Shown here: positions 10,985 through 21,528 of the stretch, piece after piece
How positions within the stretch are numbered: the first letter of the stretch is position 1
Layout of the letters: each line of letters starts with the position of its first letter
Assembly: GCA_019787685.1 (NCBI GenBank)
Contig: JAHNUO010000008.1
Span: 868,001-932,000 of the forward strand
Direction: 5' to 3'
Origin: Chiua virens
Lineage: Eukaryota > Basidiomycota > Agaricomycetes > Boletales > Boletaceae
DNA: 64,000 nucleotides
The notes under the pieces: generated by a model
Database searches by the model: none
What the model was told of the DNA's origin: nothing
The model's input: the letters and a program-made list of their open reading frames with translations, nothing else
Program-made: the position numbers and the translations under genes

Positions 10985-13260
10985 TCATGTCTTATGAAGT
11001 CGAGGAGAAGCCTCGGCGTCTTCTTCATCCGCAGGTTCCTTGGGTGGCGTATGTTTGCCGTCTCTCCGTGCTCTTGCTTGGGCACGCAGTTGCTGGTGCT
11101 TCGACTTGCCAGTGGCAGCTTCGGCAACCATCCTGATCATAGATGGAAAACATCAGGTTTGTCCAGTAAATACCGTTATTTCGTTATACGTACCGCTCAA
11201 GTTCTCGACGATCCTCGTCAGAGTCATCCGGTACTGTATTTTTGAAGATGTGGCCGATAATCAAGAGACCCTTCCCGTGCTGTGTAAGCCGCCATAAAAC
11301 CGCGATTTCACTTGTCAGCATACCTTGGCCCTGTTAACAAGTACTTGATCGGAAACATCGCGGTCTTTCAGGACATTATCCACGACCTGATCAAGGTTAA
11401 TCAGGTCATCAAACGCGAAAATTTATTTCCAGGAGAGAAATGATTTACCTCTCGTAACACTTGCACGACTTCAAACCGAGTCCCCCGCCAGGAAGCAAGT
11501 AAGATCTAGTGCAAGTTTCTATTAGTTGCACACTGAGGTATGATACGAACTACGTACCTTCCCAGTCATGTCTGCTTCCATTGCATGTAGTATTTCTTCA
11601 GTCGCTTCACCTTTGGCCTGTAACCTCTCCATCTCTTGCATAAGAGACTGAACGCTAAGTCTGAATAGCAATCGTCATCAGATCTGGGGATCTCTTATGG
11701 ATTGTACTTGAAAGAAACTTACGCGCTCCCAATGACACCCCATGCGTCCTTTGCAACCGATCCTTTTTCCTTCATCCGAGACCAGAAACCTCCGCTGGAA
11801 CGTTGTGAACCTTGAAAGAAGAATATCATATCGCAAAGACTCACAACCCAAGGAACCTCTTCGACTTTAGGAACGAAGTCGCTTTCATGCTGTAGACGGT
11901 ACCAATGGCGTGTAGCAACTGAACAGTGCTCATGGATTGGAACACGCGTAACACCTAACAAGGGAACATTGGCTCACCTCAACACCAAAGCTCTCTAGTT
12001 TCAAATCCTCGGCCTCTAGTTTAATCTTATCGTGGAACGTTTTGGTTTCTGCATCATCTTTCTCTCCGGGCCGTTTAGCCTCGACAAACGGCCTGAGACG
12101 TTCGACCAACTTCGTAGTCAGTGTTTTCACACGTTCTTCCAAGGCCTTCTTTCGTTCTTCGTCGAGTTCATGCAATTTCTTCCTTTGCTCTGGCGTCAAC
12201 TTATTGCGTCTTCTAGAGGCTGTATGCAGATCCTTGTCTTTCTCCTGCAAAGGGGACGTGGGAGCGCTCTTTGAAAAACCCTTGGACGAAGATGGGTCGG
12301 GTGACGATGTGCGTTTGGACATATCCTCGCTACTAGCTGAGGCTTTGAGGACGATTGCAGATGTGTCGAGAGAACGGGGTGCTTGAGCGGATTCCGCAGG
12401 AGTCGTGGGTCGCGTAGGAGCTTTTTCCCGAGCAGGCGTAGCGGGTGGAATGATGCCTTCTTTCTCTAGTTCTTCGCGCTCCTCGTCGGTCGCCATGGTC
12501 TGTGCTACAGTGGTCATTTCCTTCATCAGGGATATTTCCCCGATCTAGCATTCGTTGAGATAATCGCGTAACATAACCTCGAGGAACGGGAGAACGCACA
12601 TAGTGTTGGAATCGTTCGCCGCCAAAGACATTGGCGAAGAACATGGCAGCGTCCTCCATCTCGTGGGTTTCCTTGTCCGCCTGTCCGCAGTGCGCTCTTC
12701 AATGCACCATCGCGAATCCCGTGAAAGACGAGACCTACCATCGACTTTCCATTCTTATCGTATATGGCGCGAAGATTCTGTCCGGAGAAGTATCAGCTCT
12801 TCGTGTCCCAGAGGAGACAGCAAATCACCGCCTACAGGATCGGATAGAACTTGATAAGCTTTGCTATGAACACGAGGCACACACGTTAACAGTCGTTCCC
12901 CACCTTTATTTAGTTTGATGGTCAACTTGCCTTATTTCTTTGAACTTCTCCTCTGCATCGGGAGAGGGGTTCTTATCCGGGTGATACTATGTTACAAGGC
13001 GTGAGACAAGAACACAAGAGATCCCGCCGAGCAGGAAGACCTCTGAGCGAGAAATCGATGGCACAACGAACCTTCATGGCTTGCTTTCGATATGCCTTTT
13101 TCAAATCTGTATCCTCCACGTCCACGGAGACTCCCAGCTATAAATGCAGTGGTTACCCAGCGCACTGAAGAAACGATCAGGCGGCCGGAAGCAAATTCCC
13201 GAGGTCACGGCGACGCACCAGGTCATAATACTCTGTTTCTACTGGTGGCATGGTGGACAT
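10985..13260 (-). CDS. J-domain protein with C-terminal DNAJ-X domain (Caj1/Djp1-like)
   Basis: Hsp70 co-chaperone of the Caj1/Djp1 type. The first exon encodes MSTMPPVETEYYDL, followed after an intron by LGVSVDVEDTDLKKAYRKQA. The next exon has YHPDKNPSPDAEEKFKEI with the HPD motif that stimulates Hsp70 ATPase. Then come SKAYQVLSDP, NLRAIYDKNGKSM, FFANVFGGERFQHY and IGEISLMKEMTTVA. A Ser/Pro-rich linker leads into a basic, charged helix (KLTPEQRKKLHELDEERKKA) and the DNAJ-X domain (SVAKDAWGVIG, MTGKILLASWRGTRFEVVQV, LLIIGHIFK). The last residues are RDGKHTPPKEPADEE to SPRLHKT, with stop at 10985-10987. The J domain is split by several small introns. Djp1 works in peroxisomal import and Caj1 at membranes; which role applies here cannot be told from the sequence. 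Confidence 0.88.
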
Positions 13261-13652
13261 GCGGTGCCACGTTGACGTTCGGAGAGTTAGTTTGTCAGAT
13301 TTGAAGTGTAGCGTCTAGGCTGGTACCGTCGAAGGAGTGGTGTTGAAGCAAAATTCTAGGTGGAGTTGATACTGAAACAAGGACACGACAGCGGGATGTT
13401 GCAGAACAGGCGTAATCGGGATTCACAGCCACACATGTACAGGATGATGACATACAGTATGCCGCAGCTTTGACAATCTCAAGGACAGGAATGGGCTACA
13501 TTTGAATAATATATCGAAAAATAGGTTAATAGCGTGTGAGGGTGCCTAAAGCGAATTGTGTCCTGTGTGTGGATCCGAACAACAAGATGCAGGTAATGAA
13601 ACAGTTCAAAGCTTGGCAAGATCTAAATAGAATGTGCAGGATAAAGAAAACG
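13261..13652. other. intergenic region upstream of the J-protein gene
   Basis: About 390 nt holding the J-protein promoter and the 3' flank of the next minus-strand gene. No ORF, RNA or repeat recognised. Confidence 0.35.
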
Positions 13653-14696
13653 CTACGATTGCTCGTCTACTGCAAGTACACTCGTGGAAAATCGGACGGC
13701 CTTGCGTGGCGTTGTGGGTCTCGTGCTGTCGCTAGCGGATGATGTAAAGGAGCTTGCGCGACCAAGGGAGGAGGGTAAACTAAGGGGTCGGTAGCCTGGA
13801 ATAAACTTGGACATACGGGATCGCAAAGAAGACAACGGACGGGAAGAAGGAGATGTAACGGGGCCGGCCGAGGTTACCACGGATGAGGACTGTGAGACGC
13901 CGGATGATAAAAATTGCTGCTGCGGATGGGTAAGGGTAGAGGCTGAAGAGCTCGTTTTTTTCATAGAAGACCGCCGCGGTGGGGGAGGAAGGCTGTGTCT
14001 GGTGGTGGGATGTTGGGAAGAGGAAGAGGAGGTGTCTTGGAAGTGATCGGGGGAGACAGAGGGGTGCCGGATGGGCATGTTCAAGCTGCGGCAAGAGGGA
14101 GGAGAGGGGATGGGATGGCGCTGGGGGGAATTCGCGACGGGTCTGAGGTGGGGCGTGCGCGAAACATGGAGACCCATCGCAATCTGTTCTATGGTGGGGC
14201 GAGAGTCGAGATAACGTGAACGACCGGCACGTGAGGTGTCGTAGGCATGTCGTTCCTCAGGGGTAGAATACATGGCGGCACGCTGAGTGGGGAGGGACGT
14301 GAGAGGTGCGAAATGGGCATGGTATATGGGGTAACGGACGGGGTTTTCGGTATTCTTTCTGCGTGGAGAGGTGGGTGGGCTGAACGACTTTCGCATGGAG
14401 ACGAAGAAGCGAGACGCGGTGCCTGCGACACCAGGGGTTGATGGAGGGATGTAGGACCCGTGCGAGCGAGAGGTAGAGGTATCGATATGTGTCGGGGGTG
14501 ACCGCGACGGGTGATGCGTCTGGGGCATGTCAAGTTGGTACATGGAAGTATGACACTCGTCGGAGTGGGGAATTGAAATGTGGTGGTGGACAATGTGGAG
14601 TAGGTATTGATGTTCCGGGCGCGGGTGTGTGTACGGGCATACGTTGAACGTCCCGATGACGGACGTTGGCGGTGAGTATATGACGGATGTCAACAC
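13653..14696 (-). CDS. hypothetical Ser/Pro-rich protein
   Basis: An intron-free reading frame of up to 347 codons; an internal ATG at 14543 (MYQLDMPQTHHPSRSPP) is an equally good start. The protein is dominated by Ser, Pro, Thr and His, and is probably mostly disordered. It contains a compact segment, RPTIEQIAMGLHVSRTPHLR, that looks conserved rather than low-complexity. The C-terminal basic patch ends KAVRFSTSVLAVDEQS. I recognise no enzymatic domain, signal peptide or membrane segment. The length of open frame in GC-balanced DNA and the ordered segment support a real gene. Function unknown. Confidence 0.6.
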   Translation of the reverse strand: MLTSVIYSPPTSVIGTFNVCPYTHPRPEHQYLLHIVHHHISIPHSDECHTSMYQLDMPQTHHPSRSPPTHIDTSTSRSHGSYIPPSTPGVAGTASRFFVSMRKSFSPPTSPRRKNTENPVRYPIYHAHFAPLTSLPTQRAAMYSTPEERHAYDTSRAGRSRYLDSRPTIEQIAMGLHVSRTPHLRPVANSPQRHPIPSPPSCRSLNMPIRHPSVSPDHFQDTSSSSSQHPTTRHSLPPPPRRSSMKKTSSSASTLTHPQQQFLSSGVSQSSSVVTSAGPVTSPSSRPLSSLRSRMSKFIPGYRPLSLPSSLGRASSFTSSASDSTRPTTPRKAVRFSTSVLAVDEQS

Positions 14697-15125
14697 ACTT
14701 GCAGCACATCGTCAGTGGCTGTGCAGTTCCACAGTCAAATGGCACAGCTCTAAATTGGGTGCGACACTCTTTTGTGGGGCAGACACGAAACACAGTCTGT
14801 CTCGCCTGCAAGTAGAGATTCGTCGCATGAGAAATTTCAAGAATTGCTAGCAACTCGTAAAACAATGGCCTAAGCCGAAAAAGGAATGTGTTGTATAGCA
14901 CCTTATTGTTTACCTCCGCTTCTCAAGATCTCAAGATCATAATACCAGACTACCATAGGCCCATTTCGACACTGGTCGCTATTGTCGCAGTCCGTATAAG
15001 AACACCATGCTTGCCGCACTAGTTCTCCCGCATTGTTTCCTAAACTTATTTCTCTCCTCTGACAGCTCTGCGGGCCATCCACTCTTTTGTTCGTCTGAGA
15101 CGATCCTTTGAAAACTGCTTTCCTA
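14697..15125. promoter_or_regulatory. divergent intergenic region
   Basis: About 430 nt between the Ser/Pro-rich gene (minus) and the small spliced gene (plus), so it likely carries both promoters. CT-rich stretches (for example ttatttctctcctctgac around 15045) resemble fungal pyrimidine-rich leader sequence. No other feature seen. Confidence 0.35.
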
Positions 15126-15440
15126 ATGTCGTCAACATCAACATCCGTGACCATCAGCGTCCCCTGCCGCGCTTATCACTTTGCATACCCCCCCGAGCCC
15201 TGGATCGTCGAGACGAAACCAATGTGAGCAATCACGTTGACACCCATCATCCTCAGGTGCTAATCAAACTCGTTTCACAGCCGCAAGGCGCGCTGTTCCT
15301 GTACCAAGTTCATCGAACGTCAGGTCATCCGAGCCTGGAAGCGTGTCACGGGGGCGACTCGCAAGCAACCGCGAGCATCCTTCTTGCCAAAGGACTTTGT
15401 CCTCGTCACGTCGCGTCGTCGCAGCGTGATGTTTCGCTGA
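15126..15440 (+). CDS. small spliced gene, hypothetical basic protein (85 aa)
   Basis: Two exons, 15126-15223 and 15281-15440, separated by a 57-nt GTGAGC...CACAG intron. Together they give an 85-residue protein. The N-terminus is MSSTSTSVTISVPCRAYHFA; across the junction it reads VETKP then IRKARCSCTKFIERQVIRAW; it ends SRRRSVMFR. It is strongly basic with three Cys residues clustered near the middle (CRAY, CSC). Neither exon is long enough alone to stand out, but the splice restores a clean frame. No family recognised. It may be a real small protein or a chance combination. Confidence 0.4.
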
Positions 15441-15889
15441 TCGCTCATGCAAATGTGCATAACCCTCATGACGCACATGCTCTCGATATGATGGCTATGA
15501 CCCTATGGCGGCGCCGCGCGCCTCACTCTTGTTATTTATCCTAATCCCCGTACTGCTATCATGATGGACCTATATACAGATCTCTTCTTGCACTAGTTTT
15601 TTATATGGACATTCTACATTACAATTATTTCTTCCCTGACTTTTTCTTCCCTTAGTGTATCAACACCATAACTTTGTATCACTGCAGCACGATTACTTTA
15701 CGTAGAGTTAATCAGATTTCACCGTTGTCTCAGACACGGCTCACCTGTCTCTAGACGACAACCTACATGATCGATTCAGTAAGCAGACGTGGTTTAGGCT
15801 ACCAGATACAATCAACTCGGATTGCAATTATCAGGAAAATGTCCTACAGGAAGTCGCGCACGCATATACAGTCCATGCTCAGAGATGAG
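15441..15889. other. intergenic region, 3' flanks of two converging genes
   Basis: About 450 nt, locally AT-rich (tttttatatgg... around 15600, ttattttcttccctgac around 15630). No coding signal, RNA or repeat recognised. Confidence 0.3.
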
Positions 15890-17816
15890 TCAAATCGAGC
15901 TCGGATATATCAAGCACCCTTCCTGGGAATCCGGGTCATCCACAGACACCTCGTCGTCCTCGAGGGAACCGAGGTCCATGCCCTGGTAGACAATTATCAA
16001 TACTGGTAACATGGTTGGATAAACCAGATGACGTACACCTAACGCGCCAAGCTGCGCGCAGAACCCGTTCACGGTACGACGAAGTTTTACTACCCACTTC
16101 TTCAACTTGCTCCTGTCGGCATTCGACTTCTCGCAGGCGTTGCTCAGTCTCATCGAGCCTTCTCTTGGTAATATCGTATTCTCTTTCGATCTCCTCCTTT
16201 TGTTCCTTCAGGAAAATGTTCTGGAGTATGTGGTGTGAGGACTCCCGTCGAGCCTGAGTGAGAGACTTGCCCTCTCGACAAGCGCCCATAAACTTGTTGT
16301 ACCAATAGTTTAATCTGCCTTGTGATGTCGCAGTGTCCTGCAATAGGTCACCTATACCTTTATTCGTCGAACCTCCCTCATCGGAAGCAATCTCATTTCG
16401 GATATTAATGGTAGGCGTCAGTGGCACATTAAACGTAGAAGGTGTAGCTGCCGAATGATCTCCGTTTCGAGGATTTGATACGGGCGTCATATAAGGATTA
16501 AAAGATCTCGGTGCCGCCCTATGTATTGACGCCGAATAGTTAACATCAGCTGGAGGGAATCCACAGGACTTACGGGGTCTGTGTGATCATCTGAGCGAGG
16601 TTGACTTCAGGTGCTGAGGACGTGTTATGGTGGTCATCCTCGACACTGAGATCTTGAGCACATAAGGACGATTGAAGAGGTATACATGCTTTCGAGTCAG
16701 GGCTCTCCGTCCGAACCCACCACAGTGAAATCAATGTCAACCATGATATCATTGTTTGGTGGTTCGATACTGCTTTGGGTATTGCAGCTGGCTAGTTATC
16801 TTGACCGAGTCGGAGGCAGTCGCATGCACACTTGCGTCGGGATTGTTTTCGTTACCGAGTGTCTCGGACGACGACGAACCGCCAATAAATCGCAAGCTCG
16901 TTTGAATACCTAAAGTACTGGTTCGTTGTGGTCGGGTTTGACGTTCGCAACCTTAGCTCTCTTCTCTCTTGGTAGGACTGAAGCAATAGTGCCATCAACT
17001 GTAATATAGAATAAGCAAAGTTCTCAGTCATAACATTATCCATCCATACCTCTCTCTTTGTAGGTGCTTGGCCATTCGGGAAGAAATGGCGTTTGGCCAG
17101 TGCTATGGCCCCACGATACTGTTCGTTATATGGGATGTCCCCATTATCGTAATATCCCCTCAATTTAGGAAGAAACGACGCCAGTCTGTCCATGGCGTTG
17201 AGCAACTCAGTTCTTTCCGTGAGACTGACTAGACTGACGTTTTCTTTGCTGCTGGGAGTATCCTTATCGCGTCAACCGTGTTTGGGTCGTTCTTGTCCAC
17301 GATCAATTCGACATGACCCTTTTGAACCTACAATCGTCCATTTCCTTTAGACGGTCGTCTCAATGGCGTGACAAGGAAATGACTTGCCGTCAGAAGCAAG
17401 ACGGCAGCGGCTTGTTCGACCGTCATCTTTCTCTGCCTGGTTCCTGTGCCCCTTCCTCGAGAGTTGACTGGAACAGATGTATCAACATGTCGTACATACT
17501 ATAGACACAGCGGGTCGCCGAGATTATAAATATGACGTGTAAGACATACCTCCTTCCATGAATTCGTTGAACTGCACCTCGAGCGGTGCATCGAGGTCAC
17601 TCTGGTTATCTTCTCCCAGATTCCTTGCCCGCGCATCGGTAATAAACGCGAGTTCCGTGATCACCTCTGCTCGCAGGCATTGCCTGGTATCAGAATGTCG
17701 ATCGCGTCAAAGTGACTGATGTTGGACTCACTACTTGGGTTGTTTGCATATCCTGCGAGCTGCAGGCTTCCCAACGCCTTTAGCTGCCGACGAGCCTGTC
17801 GTCGGGCTGGTGGCAT
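15890..17816 (-). CDS. hypothetical multi-exon protein with a coiled coil
   Basis: The likely start is ATG 17816 (MPPARRQARRQLKALGSLQL). Downstream coding blocks are joined by small introns: EVITELAFITDARARNLGED, then LNAMDRLASFLPKLRGYY with YRGAIALAKRHFFP, then MVDIDFTV, DLSVEDDHHNTSSAPEVN, and a long exon (about 16500-16080) with LNYWYNKFMGACREGKSLTQ and a charged heptad-like helix EEIEREYDITKRRLDETEQR. A GTGGGT...CTACCAG intron of about 115 nt then leads to the acidic tail GMDLGSLEDDEVSVDDP and stop at 15890-15892. The first junction, near 17750, is unclear. I do not recognise the family. The acidic end and coiled coil suggest a structural or regulatory protein, but that is guesswork. Confidence 0.55.
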
Positions 17817-18542
17817 TCTTCAAGTTGGCTCGATTGTGATCACGTTAAAGTGCTAGTGTCGGACAGGTATCAGGGAGTAGAAAACAAGCTGTCGCATCCT
17901 GTCGAGAAGTAATTCCGCTTTTATAACAAAAGAGACAAAAAAGAGTGGTTTAGGATGGGGATCCGTTTAGCGATGGGCCGTCTGCTTTGTTCCCGACTCG
18001 GTAATGAGTCTCCTTGCGCCCGGGTATCCAACTTGAATCACCAAGGTTCTTCACAATTAAAGATCATAATCAAGCGAAAGATAGCACAGTTGTAATTCAT
18101 CTGGTGATAGTGCGGGGAAATCGTTCTTTTGTCAGTGACGGTCGGAAGTTTCAACTCTTTAGTGACGCAACGTCACACAATAGACAACCATATTAATAAC
18201 GTTGTAGTGCGGAGAATTCAGTTGCGATCTATCTAGCGGTTCCCAGTGCGCGCGCGATATCACCATTGGGGCTACATACATTATACCCCTAACTCAAGCT
18301 AACCCTACCCTCAACTTGAAACTGTAGTAATCACTAGTAACATCCGAAGGCGTCTCTTGCAAGTACTTAAGCTCGAGTACCAGGTTTAATGAACCTCAGG
18401 CTAGTGGCAGCTTGCTAGCTTCGCAATCGTAGTGTGAAGGTCGTTACTACCAAGTAGTCCACATCCTCATGGCTCCCGTACTTCCAAGGCATCATTCCAT
18501 CTTCATTGTGAATGTATGCATACATCAGTAATAAAAGAAGGA
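17817..18542. promoter_or_regulatory. intergenic region upstream of the coiled-coil gene
   Basis: About 725 nt between two minus-strand genes, presumably the promoter of the gene starting at 17816 and the 3' flank of Grx5. An imperfect CCCTAA-like patch occurs at 18287-18311 but is not a tandem array. No gene recognised. Confidence 0.35.
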
Positions 18543-19171
18543 TTATGAAGAGTGTTCGGACGAAGATCTTGCGGGAATTTTCGGGATAATGTCGTGCTTT
18601 TCGAGCAAGGATTCCAACTCCCCAGACTGGTGCACTTTGTAGAGTTAGTACGCCCACCTCACTCTTGGATAAGATTCTTGAATGAAACTTACTTCCGAGA
18701 AGAATATCACACCCACCAACAAACTCCCCGTTAATGTATATCTGCGGGATGGTCGGCCACTCACTAGGAATAGGAGAACAGCATAAGACACAGTCGGATT
18801 ATACCACTCGAATCAAGTGCGCGTGTCACTCACGAGAACTCCTTGATGCCGCTTCTGAGCTCCGAGTCCTCTAGAACGTCATAGGTCTTCAGCTTCTCTG
18901 TAGGCACCCCTTGTATTTCGAGAATTTGAACGGCTGCTCGAGAAAAGCCACATTGAGGCATTTGAGGGTTGCCTTTCATGAATAACACGATTGGTGACTC
19001 CTGGACAGCAGCTTGAATTTTTGCCCGAGCTTCTTGTGAGAGGAACCGTCGGAACGCGGGACTTCTGACATGGCTGGCTAGTGCGTTCCGAGCTGAAGTC
19101 TGGAGGAATGAACGCAACATGGGTGTCGAGGGAATGGCGAGGCCTGAAGATCTGACTAAGCACCTAAGCAT
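18543..19171 (-). CDS. GRX5: mitochondrial monothiol glutaredoxin
   Basis: Glutaredoxin that transfers Fe-S clusters in the mitochondrial matrix. The first exon (start 19171) encodes an Arg/Ser/Ala-rich presequence ([20 protein letters not shown]) followed by the glutaredoxin fold: [20 protein letters not shown] with the monothiol CGFS active site, [18 protein letters not shown] and IKEFS. Later exons give [20 protein letters not shown] (cis-Pro and the GG-CD glutathione-binding loop) and, after another intron, [19 protein letters not shown]. Stop at 18543-18545. Length and motif order match the yeast Grx5 class. No missing residues were noticed. Confidence 0.95.
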
Positions 19172-19379
19172 TGGCCATTAGCTTAGGATTGTGATACAAT
19201 ACTACTCTTAGTCTCGATTTCTCGCCGGCGCGTGCTTCGTGGTTACCATGAATTGTACCAAACACGCCTGATAATCATTAAAATTCTCATATCTACGAAA
19301 AATTATAATGAGCTAGTAGCGGGTCCGGGTGTCCGACTGTACAACCAAAAGAACAAAGAATAAAGAACATCCACACCAA

Positions 19380-21035
19380 CTACAACTTGAAATGATCAGC
19401 CCAATGTCGCAGTACACCTTCCCCCTCCAGGTGGAACGCGAAACGCTTCACATCTCGACAAACGATCATCGCATGCGAGTTCCGGACGTCCACAAAAAAT
19501 GCACGTTCTTTCTGCAACTGAGGTATTTTGTTCAGATTCTGCACGCAGCGACGCTGTATCGGAGTAAGCAATGCCTGGTATGGTGAAGGTGCCGAGTCTG
19601 CGCTATGATGTTCTTGTTGTGTCAGAGTACCATCGACAGCACCTTTGCTAGGCAAAGTTGAAGCTAAAGGTGTGCCTTGATCGTACATATCAAGGACGAC
19701 GCTTTCCACGTTGGCCTCTAGCTCTGCGATGATATGAGCAAGTCTCTCTTTGTTCGACTCTTCACCCTCGAGCGTTTTGAGACGAGTCCTTGAGTTATGA
19801 GATGAAATCGAAAGGCGCACGAGTGCGAGCGAAATGAAAGCGGGAAACAATACCGGGAGGAGCGCGTATATAAGCTAGTCACAAACCGCAGCCTATGAAT
19901 AAGGGTACTAGCAGAAGATTCAACGAACTCACGATATTGAAGGGGAATGGTCCTTGGAGCGCAGGTGGCAATGGAGGAGTAGAATTTCGGAATCTTGCGA
20001 ACCAATTCTTTTCTCGTTCTGGAAGAGCTGGAGGGGAAGGGGAAGACGACACATTATATGACTTGATCACATGCTTATATTCGTCATGGAATTCTCTAGA
20101 GAGGACTGAGTACTCAAAAGGCTGATGCAGATGAATGGACACACAGTTCAAGACCGTTCGTCTTATATTCTGCAAACAAATCAATCTCTTCGATTGCTGC
20201 AGTAACATAAGGTACCGTGAGATCATTGATCCTGTGAGCAGCTCAATATCAATTATGTTTGTCCTCAGAGTTATCTCGCTCACGCGTTGGCATAGATTCG
20301 TATATTTGGAAAGAGCAGGAGGGCTTGATAGAAAATGTGGTCTACATATACCTTCAGAAGTTGTGGTACTTTCAAAAAACAAAACGTACTGACCTGGATC
20401 GGCAAGAACATCCAGAAGAGGTCTGCCTTTTGGCGACCACTTGTCGACACAAAAGAACTGTTCCCCAGTTCGCGACAGAAACCTGGGACCGATGAAATTT
20501 GCAATTGCAGAAAATGCAGAAGGAAATCTAGGTATGCCAATATGGGGTGTAGCCACTGTATTAAAGTTGACAGGTATCACTTTCTCGAAGAACTTGTTCT
20601 GGTGTAAGATCCTTGCAGTCTTGACGTCAACACTCGTGTACACCGGGAACGGGCGACACATACCCAACCACATAACGTGCAAGCAACCCCCCCAAGCTAT
20701 AGCCCGTTATCGAAAAGCGAGTGACCTTCTTGCCTTGGTCTTCGTGCGTCTTGATCTCTTCCAAGATCTATGGTCAGGTGAGCAAGTGCGTCAAGGGGAA
20801 GCTGAAAACAAAGACAGTTCACCTCCTGTGCAACCCGTTCACCTCCCCAGTCGATTCCATCATACGTGGACTCGTCGCGGTTTGTTTCAGCTACCAGGAC
20901 CGCGAGTTCCGGGCAGTCGGAAATAGCACTCCCTGTATTCCCCTTGACTTCACGGATGATTTTGTCCATGTGGGCAAGGTGGGCGGGATTGCCCCACATG
21001 CCGTGGACCAAAACGAGAAGGTGGATATCTGTCAT
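19380..21035 (-). CDS. DUF676 alpha/beta-hydrolase (Rog1-like putative lipase)
   Basis: Putative serine esterase acting on lipids, related to yeast Rog1. Start ATG 21035 gives MTDIHLLVLVHGMWGNPAHL with the oxyanion HG motif. Next come LAVLVAETNRDESTYDGIDW and WGGERVAQEV. The nucleophile elbow GYSLGG lies at about 20690, in the exon reading RFSITGYSLGGLLARYVVG. Then come NKFFEKVIPVNFNTVATPHI, GPRFLSRTGEQFFCVDKW and the C-terminal MIVCRDVKRFAFHLEGEGVL, RHWADHFKL. A hydrophobic segment near the C-terminal third could be membrane-associated. Several GT-AG introns, including one of about 53 nt after VVG. The plus-strand 227-codon ORF over this gene is a shadow. Confidence 0.88.
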
Positions 21036-21528
21036 GAAGATGTGTCTGCGCACGACGCACACGACCTGACGGTCATTCAATCGTGCCTTGAATGTGACGC
21101 TGCAGCAACCCACCTGGAGAAATTGAAAGGCAAATGCGAATGTCAACGTGTGGAGGGCGAGATACAGCCTGACGATTTAATTCACGGTGCTGTGAAGGAC
21201 TGCAGACGTGCATCGAGTGCCTTTATGGAGTGTCTCTGGCCCCACGTCATCACCATGCCGGTTCGAATCAGGCTCACGGCAGTGCCACAGCAACCCACGC
21301 TTGTACCACGTTGGTGCACGGCCGCCAGCGCTGCGGCTTTGGTCGATGAAATAGTGTGGTTCTGGTCAACAAGTCATTTCGTTATCTCGCTGCTTGGTAC
21401 TTGAACAATAATCACACCAGGGTTGATTCAGGGTATATGAATACATCATCAAGACAAGATGCAAATGGCTCTGTCAGCTGACAAGTGGCACCACCTGACA
21501 TCTCGGAACAATGGCAAGTACAAACGGA
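21036..21528. promoter_or_regulatory. intergenic region upstream of the DUF676 gene
   Basis: About 490 nt between the lipase start and the end of ppo, both on minus. Expected to hold the lipase promoter and the ppo 3' untranslated region. No separate gene recognised. Confidence 0.3.

Noticed and set aside
18287..18311. Telomere-like CCCTAA patch
   Set aside because: Only two or three imperfect units, flanked by ordinary gene-bearing DNA; not a telomere or array.
20721..21404. 227-codon plus-strand ORF
   Set aside because: It lies largely antisense to the DUF676 lipase exons, which have clear catalytic motifs; the ORF itself has no recognisable domain.
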